From Simmondsia chinensis (taxonomy: Eukaryota; Streptophyta; Magnoliopsida; Caryophyllales; Simmondsiaceae): a stretch of DNA of 64,000 bases. Shown one piece after another: positions 9,542-20,989 of this stretch. Where the stretch lies: NCBI GenBank assembly GCA_018398585.1, contig JAGTTD010000007.1:7323320-7387319 (forward strand), in the 5' to 3' direction. The notes under the pieces were generated by a model that was not told the origin of the DNA, did not search any database, and saw nothing but the letters and a program-made list of their open reading frames with translations. Both the position numbers and the translations under genes were made by a program. How positions within the stretch are numbered: the stretch's first letter is position 1; each line of letters opens with the position of its first letter.

Positions 9542-9930
9542 GGGAGTTATGAAAGACAGAAGGGCGGAGAGAGAGAGGGGAAGAGAGAGAATGTGGTAGG
9601 AAAGAGAGAGAGGGAGGGAGAAGAAGAAGGGGATCCATGGCCACACGATGGGGATAACAAATTTGAGGGAATGCGTTGATTGTAGGAACTAAGAAAGTAA
9701 TTAAGAATTTAAATGTCGGGTTTATTACCGGATACCTGTCCAGCCGGTAAAAAGTACTGGATATGGGTCCTACTGCTTGCTACACTATCTACTTGCGTGG
9801 CACTTATATGCGAGCATACATGTATAGTATATGTGTTAAAAAGTGGTGGACTTAAGAATAATAAAATTGTATGATTTATCGTCCCTATCTGCAAATTGGG
9901 CCAATTATTTATGTGTGTATATATTATATA
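9542..9930 (-). promoter_or_regulatory. PSB33: PSB33 leader and proximal promoter region
   Basis: From 9553 to about 9630 the minus strand is almost pure pyrimidine with CTCTCTCT runs, a Y-patch/CT-rich leader common upstream of plant start codons. Further upstream is AT-rich with no certain TATA box. The unique promoter sequence ends at 9930, where a foldback element begins, so only about 390 bp separate the start codon from mobile DNA. Confidence 0.5.
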
Positions 9931-10565
9931 TAGGGAGCGGCTAGAATAAGAATGAAAGTTTTATGAATATGTAAAAAAATTTAATCTATACCGTTGAATC
10001 TTAAATAAGATTGATTAATGGTTTTAAAAGGCTCATGGTGTCCAAAACCCTACCACCACCCAACGGTCACCACCACTGTCGCAGCCACTCGCCACCGCCA
10101 CCGCCACCGCCACCGCCATCGCTACCATCGCCGCCACCTCCCCCCACCACTGCCGCCGCACCTCTCCCCCACCCCCGCCATTGCCGCCCATCTTCCTCTC
10201 CATCCCATCTCAAATCCCAATAATCATAGCCGCCGCCGCCTCCCACCACCACTGCCACCGCCACCCACCACCACCGCGGGCGGCGGCGGGGAGGGTGGTG
10301 GTAGTGGCGGCTGTGGTGACCGTAGGGATTTGAGATGGGATGGAGAGAGATAGATGGCTAGCGGTGGCAGTGGCGGCAGTGGCTATGGTGGCGGTGGCGG
10401 GAGTGGCAGAGAGGAGTGGCGGCAGTGGTGGTGACCGTTGGGTGGTGGTAGAGCTCCGGGTACGGTGAGTCTCTTAGAACCATTGATCATTTTTATTCAA
10501 GATCCAACGGTGTATATTAAATTTTCTCATATTCTCACAGAACTTCCATTCTCATTCCAGCTGCT

Positions 10566-10567
<2 letters not shown>

Positions 10568-10605
<38 letters not shown>
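10568..10605. repeat. (TA)n microsatellite
   Basis: A 38-bp uninterrupted TA run at the junction between the two halves of the foldback composite, probably an expanded target-site dinucleotide. Confidence 0.95.
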
Positions 10606-10610
<5 letters not shown>

Positions 10611-10929
10611 CACCGCTGTAGACGCCGCCCTCCCCGCTACCGCCGCTCCTCTCCACCACCCCGCCACCGCCACCGCCACCCATCTCTCTCTCTCCATCCC
10701 ATCTCAAATCCCAACGGTCACCAGTGGCAGGTGGCGGTGGCGGTGGCGGGGGGAGGCGGTGGCGATGACTGTTGGGATTTAAGATGGGATGGAGAGAGAG
10801 ATGGGTGGCGGTGGTGGGGGTGGCGGAGAGGAGCAACAGCGGCGGGGAGGGTGGTAGTGGTGGTGACCGTAGGGATCTAAGATTGGTGGAGGTGGCGAGG
10901 GTGGCGAAAAGGAGTGGCAGCGGCGGTGT

Positions 10930-10931
<2 letters not shown>

Positions 10932-10981
<50 letters not shown>
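10932..10981. repeat. 50-base G homopolymer
   Basis: Fifty consecutive G bases within the GGT/GGC-rich core of the foldback element. Real length is uncertain because such runs are poorly sequenced. If real, it has strong quadruplex potential. Confidence 0.85.
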
Positions 10982-10982
<1 letters not shown>

Positions 10983-11106
10983 TGGTGGTGGTGACCATTC
11001 AGTGGTGATAGGGCTTCGGGCACGATGAGCCTTACGTCGTAGATTAAATTTTCTCACATTCTCACAAAACTTCCGTTTTTATTCCAGCCGCTCCCTATAT
11101 ATATAT

Positions 11107-11174
11107 AACTCTTGGCAATTTGTAGTGCAAAAGTAATAGGCTTTATCAGCATCTTCAATTTTGCATTTATTTAT
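11107..11174 (+). repeat. 5' LTR remnant
   Basis: Aligns with 16884-16957 over about 70 bp, sharing ATAGGCTT(T/C)ATCAGCAT, TTTCAATTTTGCATTTA and the AACA end. Its upstream part is replaced by the foldback element. Confidence 0.65.
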
Positions 11175-11298
11175 AACAAGTTATCAGCACGAAGACCTAA
11201 ATTGGCATATAATTATACATCATGTATATTTGTATGACATGTTTCATCTAACCACATATGGATGGCTATGCGTCCTAGTTATTACTTATAATCAATCA

Positions 11299-11425
11299 TG
11301 GCCGGTTAAACCGCCTACTTATTATTAGTTGTTTATTATATGGTCGGTCCTGTTGCCTACTTATTATTACTTGTTCATTGTTTATATGGTCGGCTCAGTT
11401 GCCTACTTATTATAAGTTGTTCATA
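11299..11425 (+). repeat. Three degenerate ~50-bp tandem units in the Copia leader
   Basis: The block (A/T)TGG(T/C)CGG(T/C)(T/C)..GCCTACTTATTAT followed by A(G/C)TTGTT(T/C)A occurs three times (about 11299, 11340, 11388). It lies between the primer-site-like box and gag, so in the untranslated leader. Confidence 0.7.
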
Positions 11426-12142
11426 CAGTTATATTGTTAGCCGGTTTATTTACACACCACTCATTTAAAATAACAATGCTATTTCTAGAATCTACTTCAC
11501 GCCATCGGCATCATTTGTTTATAAGTACTTGTGTATATATGATGCTATGCACGAAATTAAAGTCATAATTTTATTACATCATAGTAAATTACAGTTTTTT
11601 CTAACCAAACATATAGTTAAACCCCATAGCTACAAACCAAAGGAGCAGAACGTAAAACTATAAAAACCTAACTAGAATATCTTCTTCTATAGTATCATCT
11701 AAATATGATAAACCTCCAATCATAAAAAGAGACTCATTATAATAACAACACTAAAAATAAAAAAATAAAAGGTAAGATATATTGTTCTAGAATGTGATTG
11801 AGAGACGAGAGATGGGGAAATTTTTGAGTGATTTATGGTATGATAAAAATTGTATTTATAGAATCTAAAATTGTTGTTCATGACCATTGTAATTAGCCAT
11901 TTTTAGCCGTTGCAATTAGCCAATTTTTTGCTGTAAAATACTATTCACGACCTTTAAAATTACATGTTTTTAGTAATTAAAATATTATTCATGGTCATCT
12001 AAATTAGCCATATTTAAGATTATCTCTAAATAAAACAATAAAGTAACCATACGAAATGTGTTAGTTAGATATTGTACATGCATTAAATTTTTACACCAAT
12101 TGTATTATACTAAATTTTATTATTGTCTTTAGAACTTTGACA

Positions 12143-12903
12143 ATGTCAAATCTCTCAAAACTTGAGTTCATTACCCTAGATATTCTGGAAGAAATTATTT
12201 ATCATGGGTTCTGGATGCTGAAATTCACCTTGCTGCCATGGGCCTTAGTGATACAATAAAAAATGAAAATGAAGCATTCCCGCAGAATCGAGCAAAAGTA
12301 ATGATTTTTATTCGTCATCATTTACATGAGGAGTTAAAACTGAATACCTTACAGCTAAAGATCGTCTTGTCTTATGGAATAAACTGAATACCTATCAGAA
12401 ATTTGTCATTCTTCCAAAAGTCCGTTATGATTGGATTCACTTGCGACTGCAAGACTTTAAGTCAGTTAGTGAATACAATTCAACTATATTTAAAATTTTC
12501 CCTTAGTTAACATTATATGCAGAAAAAATTACTGATGCTAATTTGTTAAAAAAAAAAAAAAAACATTCTCCACATTCCACGCCTTAAATATGGTCTTGCA
12601 ACAATAATATCAAGAGCGTGGATACTTTATAAAATATTAGCTCAGAATATTTTATAAAATATTCATAAGCATAGGCAAATGTAGCGTCTTTTAAATGACC
12701 TAGACAAGGTGGTGGTAGTAAAAGAAGCCGAGAACGCGGAAATCATTAGACCCATGGAGGGCGCCGGACCATGTCAAAGTGGTAAACCAAGTCCCCAAAA
12801 GTGGAAGAGAGTTCAATCAAATAAAAATCAAAACAAACCGCCAAACCATGAAGATGTTTGTTATAAATGTGGATCAAAGGAGCACTGGTCTCGCACTTGT
12901 TGA
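12143..12903 (+). pseudogene. Copia gag, frameshifted
   Basis: Starts MSNLSKLEFITLD, the N-terminus of a common plant Copia gag family (SNLxKLEFxALDISGKNYL). The frame breaks after about 13 codons and recovers in other frames, with visible pieces such as WVLDAEIHL and YDWIHLRLQDFKSVSEYN. It ends with a good CX2CX4HX4C zinc knuckle, CYKCGSKEHWSRTC (about 12859-12900), then a stop. Several in-frame stops exclude function. Confidence 0.75.
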
Positions 12904-13129
12904 ATCCTTAAACACTTCTTTAATTTTTACCCAGCCTCTATCAAGGAGAAGGGGAAAAATCCAGAGGCAAACTTTACTGAACCCATGGGCACTACCTCTT
13001 ATACCAAATTTGATATATCAAATTTCTTTGAGAATTCCAACACTGTGGATCATTTAGTTGATGATGGAGACGTCCACATCGATTAAAAAATAATTTCTTT
13101 TTATCATGTCACTTGTAATGTTTAGCTTA

Positions 13130-16100
13130 TTTTATGACAACTATGTTATATTACATTTTTATATATGTAAGCAAGTTATGTATCTTTGCATGCTCAACAA
13201 ACAAGAACCATAAGTCCTTTGATCCTACACAAGATCATGGAAACCGATATATGCTTTATGTGATAGTGGCACAACACATACCATTCTCCGTGATAGAAAA
13301 TATTTTACTCAATTGACGTTAGCTGAAATTAATGGCAATACGATATCTGGATCTACCACCCTAAAAGAAGGCTTCGGAAGAGCACATGTTATGTTGCTTA
13401 ATGGAACTAAACTCTATATTAATGACGTTTCATATTCCAGTAGGTCCAGAAGAAATCTACTTAGTTTTAAAGATATCTGATGCAATAGATACCATATCGA
13501 GATGATAAATGAGGGAGATACAGAATGTGTGTACATTACTTCTATTGTTTCGGGCCAGAAGCTGATATTAGAGAAATTTCCTACTTTCTCTTCTGGACTA
13601 TATTATACAAATATCAGGGAAATCGAAGTCAACTTCATGTACCGGAAGTGCTCGGATCCTACTTTGGCATGATCATCTTGGTCATCCAAGCTCTACACTG
13701 ATGCAACGAGTTATAGAAAATACTCTTGGACACCCATTGTCAAATCACAAAATTTTATTAGCCAAAGACTACACTCGTGGTGCATGTATTCAAGGAAAGT
13801 TGATAATTATACCATCTATTTCAAAAGTATCCCTTGAATTACCATATTTCCTACCTCGTATATAAGGTGATATGTGTGGTCCTATTCAACCTCCATATGG
13901 TCCATTTCGATATTTTATGGTCCTCATTGATGCTTCCACTAGATGGTCTCATGTTTCCTTATTATCCACCAGCAATGTTGCATTCGCTAAATTTCTTGCC
14001 CAAATAGTAAAGTTATGAGCACATTTTCCTGACTATCCAATACAAACAATTCGTCTTGACAATGCTGGTGAATTTACTTCTAAATTATTTTATGACTATT
14101 GCATGTCAATTGGGGTAAGTGTGGAACATCCTGTTGCCCACACTCATACTCGAAATGGTTTAGCTAAAGCTTTCATCAAGCGTCTCCAATTAATCGCTAT
14201 GCCTATGCTTATGAAGTTAAAGTTGCCTGCATCTGCTTGGGGCCATGCGATAATGCATGCTGCTTCCTTAGTTCGCATAAGACCAAGTGCATACCACAAG
14301 TACTCCCCTTACAACTAGTTTTAGACCAACAATCAAATATTTCTCACCTTAGAATTCTTGGTTGTACCGTTTATGTTCCTATTGCCCAATCACAACGTAA
14401 TAAGATGATACCTCAACGTTGCCAAGGGGTCTATGTTGGTTTTGACTCCCCATCAATTATTGGATATCTTGAACCTACTATAGGTGATCTTTTTAGAGCC
14501 CGTTTCTTAGATTGTGTTTTTAATGAGTCAATTTTTTCCTCATTAGGGGAAGATCAAAAACCAATTGTACAACCTCGCGAGATCAGTTAGAATGTGCCAA
14601 AACTATCTCACCTTGATCCCTGCACTAATCAATGTGAACTAGAAGTACAAAGAATTATTCATTTGTAGAGCATTGCAAATCAATTGCCTGATATTTTCAC
14701 TGATACTCAGAGAGTAAGAAAATCATATATACCAGGTGGGAATGTACCTTCTCGAATTGAGATCCCTGTAGGAAAATCAACTGGTATAGTAGTAAATAAG
14801 TCTAAACCACGCCAGAAGCATGGTGGACCTATTGGTGCAAAGGACTCAGCCCTCAAAAAGAGAAAAGGAAAGGAACAATTCCCATGTTGATAAACAATTT
14901 AATTCTAAAGGGATTATCACACCTAAAGAAACTATTACTCTTAAAGAGATTACGCCAAAAGCACAAAGAACTGCAAATCAGCAATCCCATGTTGATGAAC
15001 AATTAACCCCTAAAGTGGTCCCGGTACCCAAAAATTATGAGATATCCCTAATATCGAGAGACATATGGGATAGAAATAGAATTAATGTTGATCATATATT
15101 TGCATTTGCAGTTGCCATTGAAATTCTGAATGAGGAAGAATCTGAACCACAAACAATCGCAGAATGTCAACATAGAATTGATTGGCCAAAATTGAAAGAT
15201 GCCATAGAAAACGAGTTAAACTCGCTAGCCGAAAGAGAAGTGTTCGGACCAGTTGTCCAAACCCCTAAAAATATAAAACCCATTGGATAGAAATGGGTAT
15301 TTGTGCGCAAGCTTAATGAACAAAATAAAGTTGTAAAATATAAAGCACGACTTATAGCACAGGGTTTCTTGCAGAGACCCGGCATTGATTATCATGAGAC
15401 ATATTCACCTGTCATGGATAATATTACATTTAGATTCTTAATCAGCTTGGTAGTTTTAGAGGGTCTTGATATGCGTCTCATGGATGTCGTGACAACATAT
15501 TTATATGGATCACTAGATAGCGACATGTAAATGAAAATCCCTGAAGGATTAAAAATGCCTGAAGCATTAACTTTAAAACCCCAAGACTTATATTCTATCA
15601 AACTTCGAAGAGCCCTATATGGTTTGAAACAATCTGGGTGCATGTGGTACAATCGTCTCAGCCAACACTTACAGAAATGAGGATATCGAAATGATCCCAT
15701 TTGCCATGTGTGTTTATAAAAAATACAGGATGTGAATTTACCATAGCTGTAGTATATGTTGATGATTTGAACATTATTGGCAAACCAGAAGAAATCTCAA
15801 AAACTATAGAGTACTTGAAAGGTGAATTCGAGATTAAAGATCTTGAAAAAATAAAATTTTGCCTTGGTATCCAAATTGAGCATTTATCAAATGAAATTCT
15901 TATTCATCAATCATCATATACAGAGAAAGTATTGTCATGATTTTATATGGATAAAGCTTATCCATTGAATTCTCCTATGATGATTCGCTCACTGGATGTA
16001 AATAAGGACCCTTTTTGCCCACGAGAAAACGATGAAGAAATCCTTAGCCCCGAAGTGCCATAACTTAGTGTAATTTGGCGCACTCATGTATCTTGCCAAT

Positions 16101-16755
16101 TGTACTAGACCTGATAACATTTTCTGTTAATTTGCTTGCTAGATTCAGTGCTGCACCCACTTAAAGACATTGGAAAAAGATAAAACATATTCTACGTTAT
16201 CTCCAGGTTACATCTGATATAGGATTGTTTTACCCAAAGATAAGTAAATCCGAGCTAATTGGATATGCGAATGCTGGGTATCTTTCTGATCCTCACCAAG
16301 AACGATCTCAAACTAGCTACATTTTCACTAATGGAAATACTGCTATTTCTTGGCGCTCAATGAAATAAACTACGGCAGCTACTTCATCAAATCACTCTGA
16401 AATCCTCGCAATCCATGAAGCGAGTTGAGAATGTATATGGTTAAGATCCATGATTCAACAAATCAAGAAGTCTTGTGGTTTACCACAGATTATTGATAAA
16501 CCAACGGAACTATTTGAGAATAACGTAGCTTGCATTGCTTAGCTCAAGGAAGGATCTATTAAAGGCGATAAAACCAAGCATATCTTGCCTAAATTCTTTT
16601 ATACTCACGACCTTCAAAAAGAGGGTCACATCGATGTGCGTAAGTTTTGATCAAATGATAACATCGCGGACTTATTCACCAAGGCATTACCAACTACACC
16701 CTTCAAGAAGCGTGTTCATAATATCGGGATACGTCAGCTCAAGAATCTGGTGTGA
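13130..16755 (+). pseudogene. Copia pol (protease, integrase, RT, RNase H), broken
   Basis: Protease: YALCDSGTTHTILRDRKYF at 13250-13306, with the D-S-G site intact. Integrase: LIDAST and RLDNAGEF hold two aspartates, but the third catalytic residue reads NGLAKAFIKR where the family has NGLAE(S/A)FIKR, so Glu is Lys. RT: KYKARLIAQGFLQRPGIDY, ALYGLKQSG and VYVDDLNIIG (about 15752-15780). RNase H: YANAGYLSDPHQERSQTSY, where the first catalytic Asp is Asn, then ADLFTKALP near the end. At least eight stops or shifts (for example after SDM at 15530 and after VLS at 15940). Confidence 0.85.
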
Positions 16756-16883
16756 TTATAAAATTATGTATTAATGAGGGAAAGTTTTCAATACTACGAA
16801 TACTGTACTTTTTTTTCCTTGCTAAGTTTTTATCCCACTGGGTTTTTCTTAGCAAGGTTTTTAATGAGGTGCATATATATGTG

Positions 16884-16957
16884 CACTCTTGAAAATTTAT
16901 AGCGTAGAATTGATAGGCTTCATCAGCATTTTCAATTTTGCATTTATTTATAACAAT
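16884..16957 (+). repeat. 3' LTR remnant
   Basis: Matches the 5' remnant. Upstream lies the typical post-pol text of this Copia group: CCTTGCTAAGTTTTTATCCC, then GGGTTTTTCTTAGCAAGG and TTTTTAATGAGG. The exact LTR start is not fixed. Confidence 0.6.
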
Positions 16958-17209
16958 ACGTAATTTTTATATATTATATATTTATGACAAAATATATACA
17001 AATACTATATATATAGGTGGGTGGGCACTTAGTGTCGTGATATTGTCCAGGTGAGCAAAAATCGGCCGGCCCGCCCCAGGTTCAAGTTCTCCTCCTGTCT
17101 CTTTTATTTTGTGTCCCTTAGTGTCGTGATATTGTTTGTGCTGTGACTACTATATCTTGTTATCTTATGATTTTGTAAGTGTCCGACTGTGACTAGTGTT
17201 GGATAGTTT

Positions 17210-20109
17210 ATGAACTTTACTAGTAATGGAGCTCAAAACTTGAGGCCATCTTCAAAGGGGTTGGGGAAGGGACGGAACAACGGATGCAGTGAGGGGATCC
17301 TGCGATTTGGGACATTAAATGTTGGCTCACTACCGAGAAATGGCTTTGAGGTGGCTCAAATGATGATGAGGAGAAAGATCAACATCATGTGCCTTCAAGA
17401 GACTAGGTGGGTGGGCACAAAAGCAAGGGACGTGCTAGGATATAAACTGTGGTATTCCAGCCAAGCCAGGAGGAGGAATGAAGTGGGTATTATTGTGGAT
17501 AACTTCTTTAGGGACAAAGTAGTAGGGGTTACTAGGACTAGTGATGGGATCATTTCCATTAGGTTAATTTTAGATAGGGAGGTATTGAACTTCATAAGTG
17601 CCTACGCTCCACAGGTTGGGCAAACAGGTTAGGAGAAAGCTAGATTCTAGGAGGACCTAGATCTAACAATGTAGTTCAATACCTCCCTATCTAAAATTAA
17701 CCTAATGGAAATGTGGTAGCAAACACAGAAGGTTATGTATCCCACCATGGAGGCTTTGGTTTTGGAACAAGGAACGACGAGGGTATGTCTCTCTTAGACT
17801 TTACCGTCACCTATGAATTAACAGTGGCCAACACCTTATTTAGAAAGCAGGAAGACCACGTCATCATGTATCGGAGCGATGGAGCAAAGACCTAGATTGA
17901 CTACATACTATTAAGGAAGAGAATCCAAAAAGATTGGAAGGATTGCAAGGTTATCCCCGAGGAAGACCTCTTAACACAACACATGGTGGTGTGTGCTGAG
18001 GTCAAGGCATAGAGAAGAGGCAAGAAGACCATGAAGCCATCACAGCCACGCGCCCGTTGGAGGGATCTGAAGGGAGAAAAGCCAAGAGCCTTTAAGGAAA
18101 AAGTTAAGCCTGAACTTGGAGGGGAGTGTGAAGGAGATGTAAACCTTTTGTGGAACCAAGTAACCCAAAAGATCAGAGATGTGGCATGTGGCGTCCTATG
18201 TGCATCAAAGGGCAGGGCACCAAATAACAGAGAAACTTGGTGGTGGTGCAGGGAGGTCCAACAAAGGATTAAGGACAAACGAGATTGCTTCAGAGAGTGG
18301 GATCGAAGTGGAGATGAGGAAAAGAGACAACAGTACAAACAAGCCAAGAAGGAAGCTAAAATAGCAATAACAGAAGCACAATCAAAAGCCTTTGAGGATT
18401 TCTATACAAGGTTGGACACCGTTAAGGGAGCTAGGGACCTCTATAGAATTGCGAAAGCAAGAGAGAGGAGGACTAGAGATCTGGACCAAGTAAGGTACAT
18501 AAAGGGGGCAGATGGACGAGTGCTAGTGGATGAGCAACAAATTAAAGCTAGATGGAAATCCTATTTTCATGAGCTGTTCAATGAAAAGGGTGATACAGAT
18601 GTATCCATAGGAGAACTACAAGCACCGGTGAAACAAGGGACTGACTGCTACTACACAAGAATTAGACCAGAGAAAGTTAGGGAAGTGTTGAAGAAGTTGG
18701 GTAGGGGCAAAGCAGTCGACCCAGATGAAATACCCATTGAGGCATGAAAATGCACTGGAGAAATGGGCGTCAGGTAGCTGACCAAATTATTCAACCAAAT
18801 CCTCCAAGAGAAGAAGATGCCGGATGAATGGCGGAAGAGCACATTAGTCCCCATGTATAAGAACAAGGGGGACATTCAAAGTTGTGCCAACTATAGAGGA
18901 ATCAAAGTAATGAGCCACACCATGAAGCTCTAGGAGCGAGTCATAGAAAGAAGGCTACGACAAAAAGCAAGGGTCTGCGAAATCAATTTGGATTTATGCC
19001 AAGCAGGTCGAGCACAGAAGCCATTCGAGGTCGATAGAGTACTACAGAGATAGACAAAAAGACCTCCATATGGTTTTTATTGATTTGGAGAAGGCATATG
19101 ATAGAGTACTGAGACAACTCCTAAGGAGGGTCTTGGAGAGGAAAAGCATCCCCCAATCCTCTATACGAGTCATCAAGGACATGTATGAAGACGCCCAAAC
19201 CAATGTACGCACAACGATAGGGACACAGACGCTTTTCCCATTACAGTTGGGGTACACCAAGGATCAACCTTGAGCCCCTTTCTGTTCATTTTGGTTATGG
19301 ATGAGCTCATAAGGCACATCTAAGGAGACATACCTTGGTGCATGCTCTTTGCGGACGATATAATCCTAGTGGGATAAACTAGAGAGGAGGTGAATGAGAA
19401 ATTTGAACTTTGGAGGATGGCCCTAGAATCGAAAGGTCTAAGACTCAGTAGATCTAAGACTAAGTATATGGAACTCAAGTTCTGTATCTCAACCATGCCA
19501 AGCAGAGAAGTTGTCAAGATTGGATCAGAGTGCATACCACAGAATGCATGCATTAAATACTTGTGTTCCATGGTCCAACAAGACGGCCAAAGTGGAGGCA
19601 GATGTTAGGATTAAAGTGGGGTGGCATAAATGGAGGATGGCCTCTACGATACTGTGCAATAGGGAGTTCCCATTAAAGTTAAAGGGTAAATATTATAAGA
19701 TAGTAGTCAAACCGGCAATGTCCTACGGAGCAGAGTGCTGGCCAATTAAGTGTCAGCACACGCAGAAGCTAAAAGGGGTCGAGATGAGAACGTTGAAATG
19801 GATGTGTGGACACACAAGAAAGGACAGGATTAAAAATGATGCTATAAGAAGCAAATTAGGCATCGTGGATAAGTTGAGGGAGCAACATTTGCGGTGGTTT
19901 GGACATGTTAGGAGGAGACCCATCGCGGCCCCTGTCAGGAGATGCGAGCAACTCCATATTACAGATGGGAAACAAGGGAGAGGCTGGCCAAAGAAGAATT
20001 AAGCAGAGGCGATTCAATAAGACCTCGCCTATCTCAACCTAAAGGAAGAGATGGCCCTAGATAGAGCCTTGTAGAGGATTAGTATAGGTGTAACCGATAT
20101 AGCAGGGTA
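17210..20109 (+). pseudogene. RTE LINE ORF (endonuclease and reverse transcriptase)
   Basis: Endonuclease: FGTLNVGSLPRN, NIMCLQETRWVG and SAYAPQVGQ in the first 140 codons, then a stop at 17630-17632. About 80 bp here are replaced by a 41-bp inverted copy of upstream sequence. The frame resumes with NTEGYVSHHGGFGFGTRNDE. RT: GRGKAVDPDEIPIEA, NYRGIKVMSHTMKL, IDLEKAYDRV and FADDIILVG (19348-19374). The C-terminus runs SYGAECWPIKCQHTQKLKG ... GKQGRGWPKKN. Stops at 17893, 18747, 18931 and elsewhere make it non-functional. Its role was nicking the target and priming cDNA synthesis there. Confidence 0.85.
17551..17713. repeat. Perfect 41-bp inverted duplication inside the LINE ORF
   Basis: 17551-17591 is the exact reverse complement of 17673-17713. 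The second arm is not LINE sequence in the correct orientation and replaces the part that should encode the GGDLNGHVG-like motif of the endonuclease. It looks like repair-associated templated insertion. Confidence 0.92.
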
Positions 20110-20189
20110 AGAGCATCGACCATCACGAGGACACTTATACGCCTGGTTGTGACGCAGTCCGACGCCTGTTGGTCGCCTAGTGCTCCTAG

Positions 20190-20550
20190 GGTTGGATGGA
20201 CATAATCCTGCTGATGGGAAGAGAGGTAGAGGCCGGCCCAAGAAGAGTAGGATGGAGACCCACCACTACCCCAGTAAGGAGATGCAAACAACTTCATAAT
20301 ACAAACACGAAGAGAGGACGAGGCTGGCCAAAGAAGTGTTAGAAGAATAGTTGGAAGAAGACAATTAGATAGGTCCTCATTTACCTCAACCTCAGTAAAG
20401 AGATGGCCCAACATAGAGCTCAGTTGAGGATTAGCATAGGAGTAGTAGAGGGGTAACCGATTTAGCGGGGTAGTTTAGGAGCATTGAGCACTGGTCAGTT
20501 AGTTCTAGCACCACGAGGCTGCTTGTATATTTGTTTGTGTACACGCAGCA
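20190..20550 (+). repeat. Partial duplication of the LINE C-terminus and 3' UTR
   Basis: Text at 20215-20550 (GGGAAGAGAGGTAGAGGCCG, GATGGCCCAACATAGAGCTC, GGGGTAACCGATTTAGCGGG) repeats text at 19965-20180 (GGGAAACAAGGGAGAGGCTG, GATGGCCCTAGATAGAGCC, GTGTAACCGATATAGCAGGG). Two LINE 3' coding ends thus lie in tandem, diverged from each other. Confidence 0.75.
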
Positions 20551-20610
20551 CCGACATATGTTGGTTGCTTAGTGCTTCTAAGATCTATTACCTTGGGATG
20601 TAGGGCTATT

Positions 20611-20745
20611 CCCTCTCTCTCTCTCTCTCTCTCACTCTCTCCATATCCCTCCCTTTCTCTATCTCTTTCTCTCTCTCTTCCTCTCCTTTCTTTCTCTCGC
20701 TCCCCCTCTCTTCCTACGCTCTAGATGCTCATCTCTCTCCACTCT
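20611..20745 (+). repeat. CT-rich microsatellite in the LINE 3' region
   Basis: (CT)n with small interruptions, followed by a TTAC/TTTACC-rich stretch to about 20920. Such simple repeats are internal to this LINE 3' end, as the related copy at 37915 keeps part of the ACATGC/TTAC text. Confidence 0.9.
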
Positions 20746-20989
20746 CTCTACATGTTGTTTTGCTTTTGCCTTTTACATTTACCTTTTACCTTTTACCTCT
20801 TGCTCTACCTACTATGCTTCTATGATTCCATGCTATCCCATGCATACATGCCTACTTACCTACCTACGTACTTACTTGTTTATTTGTTTACTTGCTTACT
20901 TGCTTACATGCATACACGCTTACTTGTTTAGTATGACCTCTATACTGTACATACTCTACATGCTATTAATAACTATCAACTATAGCTAT

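Larger units (their letters stand above)
9931..11097. mobile_element. Foldback/MITE composite with trinucleotide-repeat core
   Basis: Termini are TAGGGAGCGGCTAGAATAAG at the left and the inverse ...TTCCAGCCGCTCCCTA at the right, flanked by TATATA, so TA is the likely target. A third, inverted terminal copy lies at about 10487-10566, so 9931-10566 is itself a hairpin-like element. Its left arm (GGCTCATGGTGTCC..., CAACGGTCACCACC) is matched in reverse by its right arm (GGTGGTGACCGTTGGGTGG...). The rest looks like a second, left-truncated member joined through a (TA)n run. The cores are (CCACCG)n-like and yield long but meaningless proline or glycine frames on both strands. Confidence 0.7.
11098..16970 (+). 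mobile_element. Decayed Copia LTR retrotransposon
   Basis: Plus-strand Copia with recognisable gag (12143), protease, integrase, reverse transcriptase and RNase H up to a stop at 16755. LTR remnants match each other: 11107-11174 (ACTCTTGGCAATTTGTAG ... TTTTGCATTTATTTATAACA) and 16884-16957 (ACTCTTGAAAATTTATAG ... same end). After the 5' remnant comes TTATCAGCACG, a primer-site-like box. The 5' LTR is cut short at its TATATA by the foldback element. Numerous stops and frameshifts throughout; the integrase glutamate is also lost. The outer borders are approximate. Confidence 0.85.

Noticed and set aside
9080..9646. Single 188-codon gene starting at 9646
   Set aside because: The extra N-terminus is the CT-rich leader and the C-terminus reads through a GT donor into intron 1; the spliced three-exon model matches the family.
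10011..11057. Several long frames of 60-150 codons on both strands rich in Pro, Gly, Arg or His
   Set aside because: They are translations of CCACCG/GGTGGC simple repeats in the foldback element and occur in all frames; no start context, domain or codon bias.
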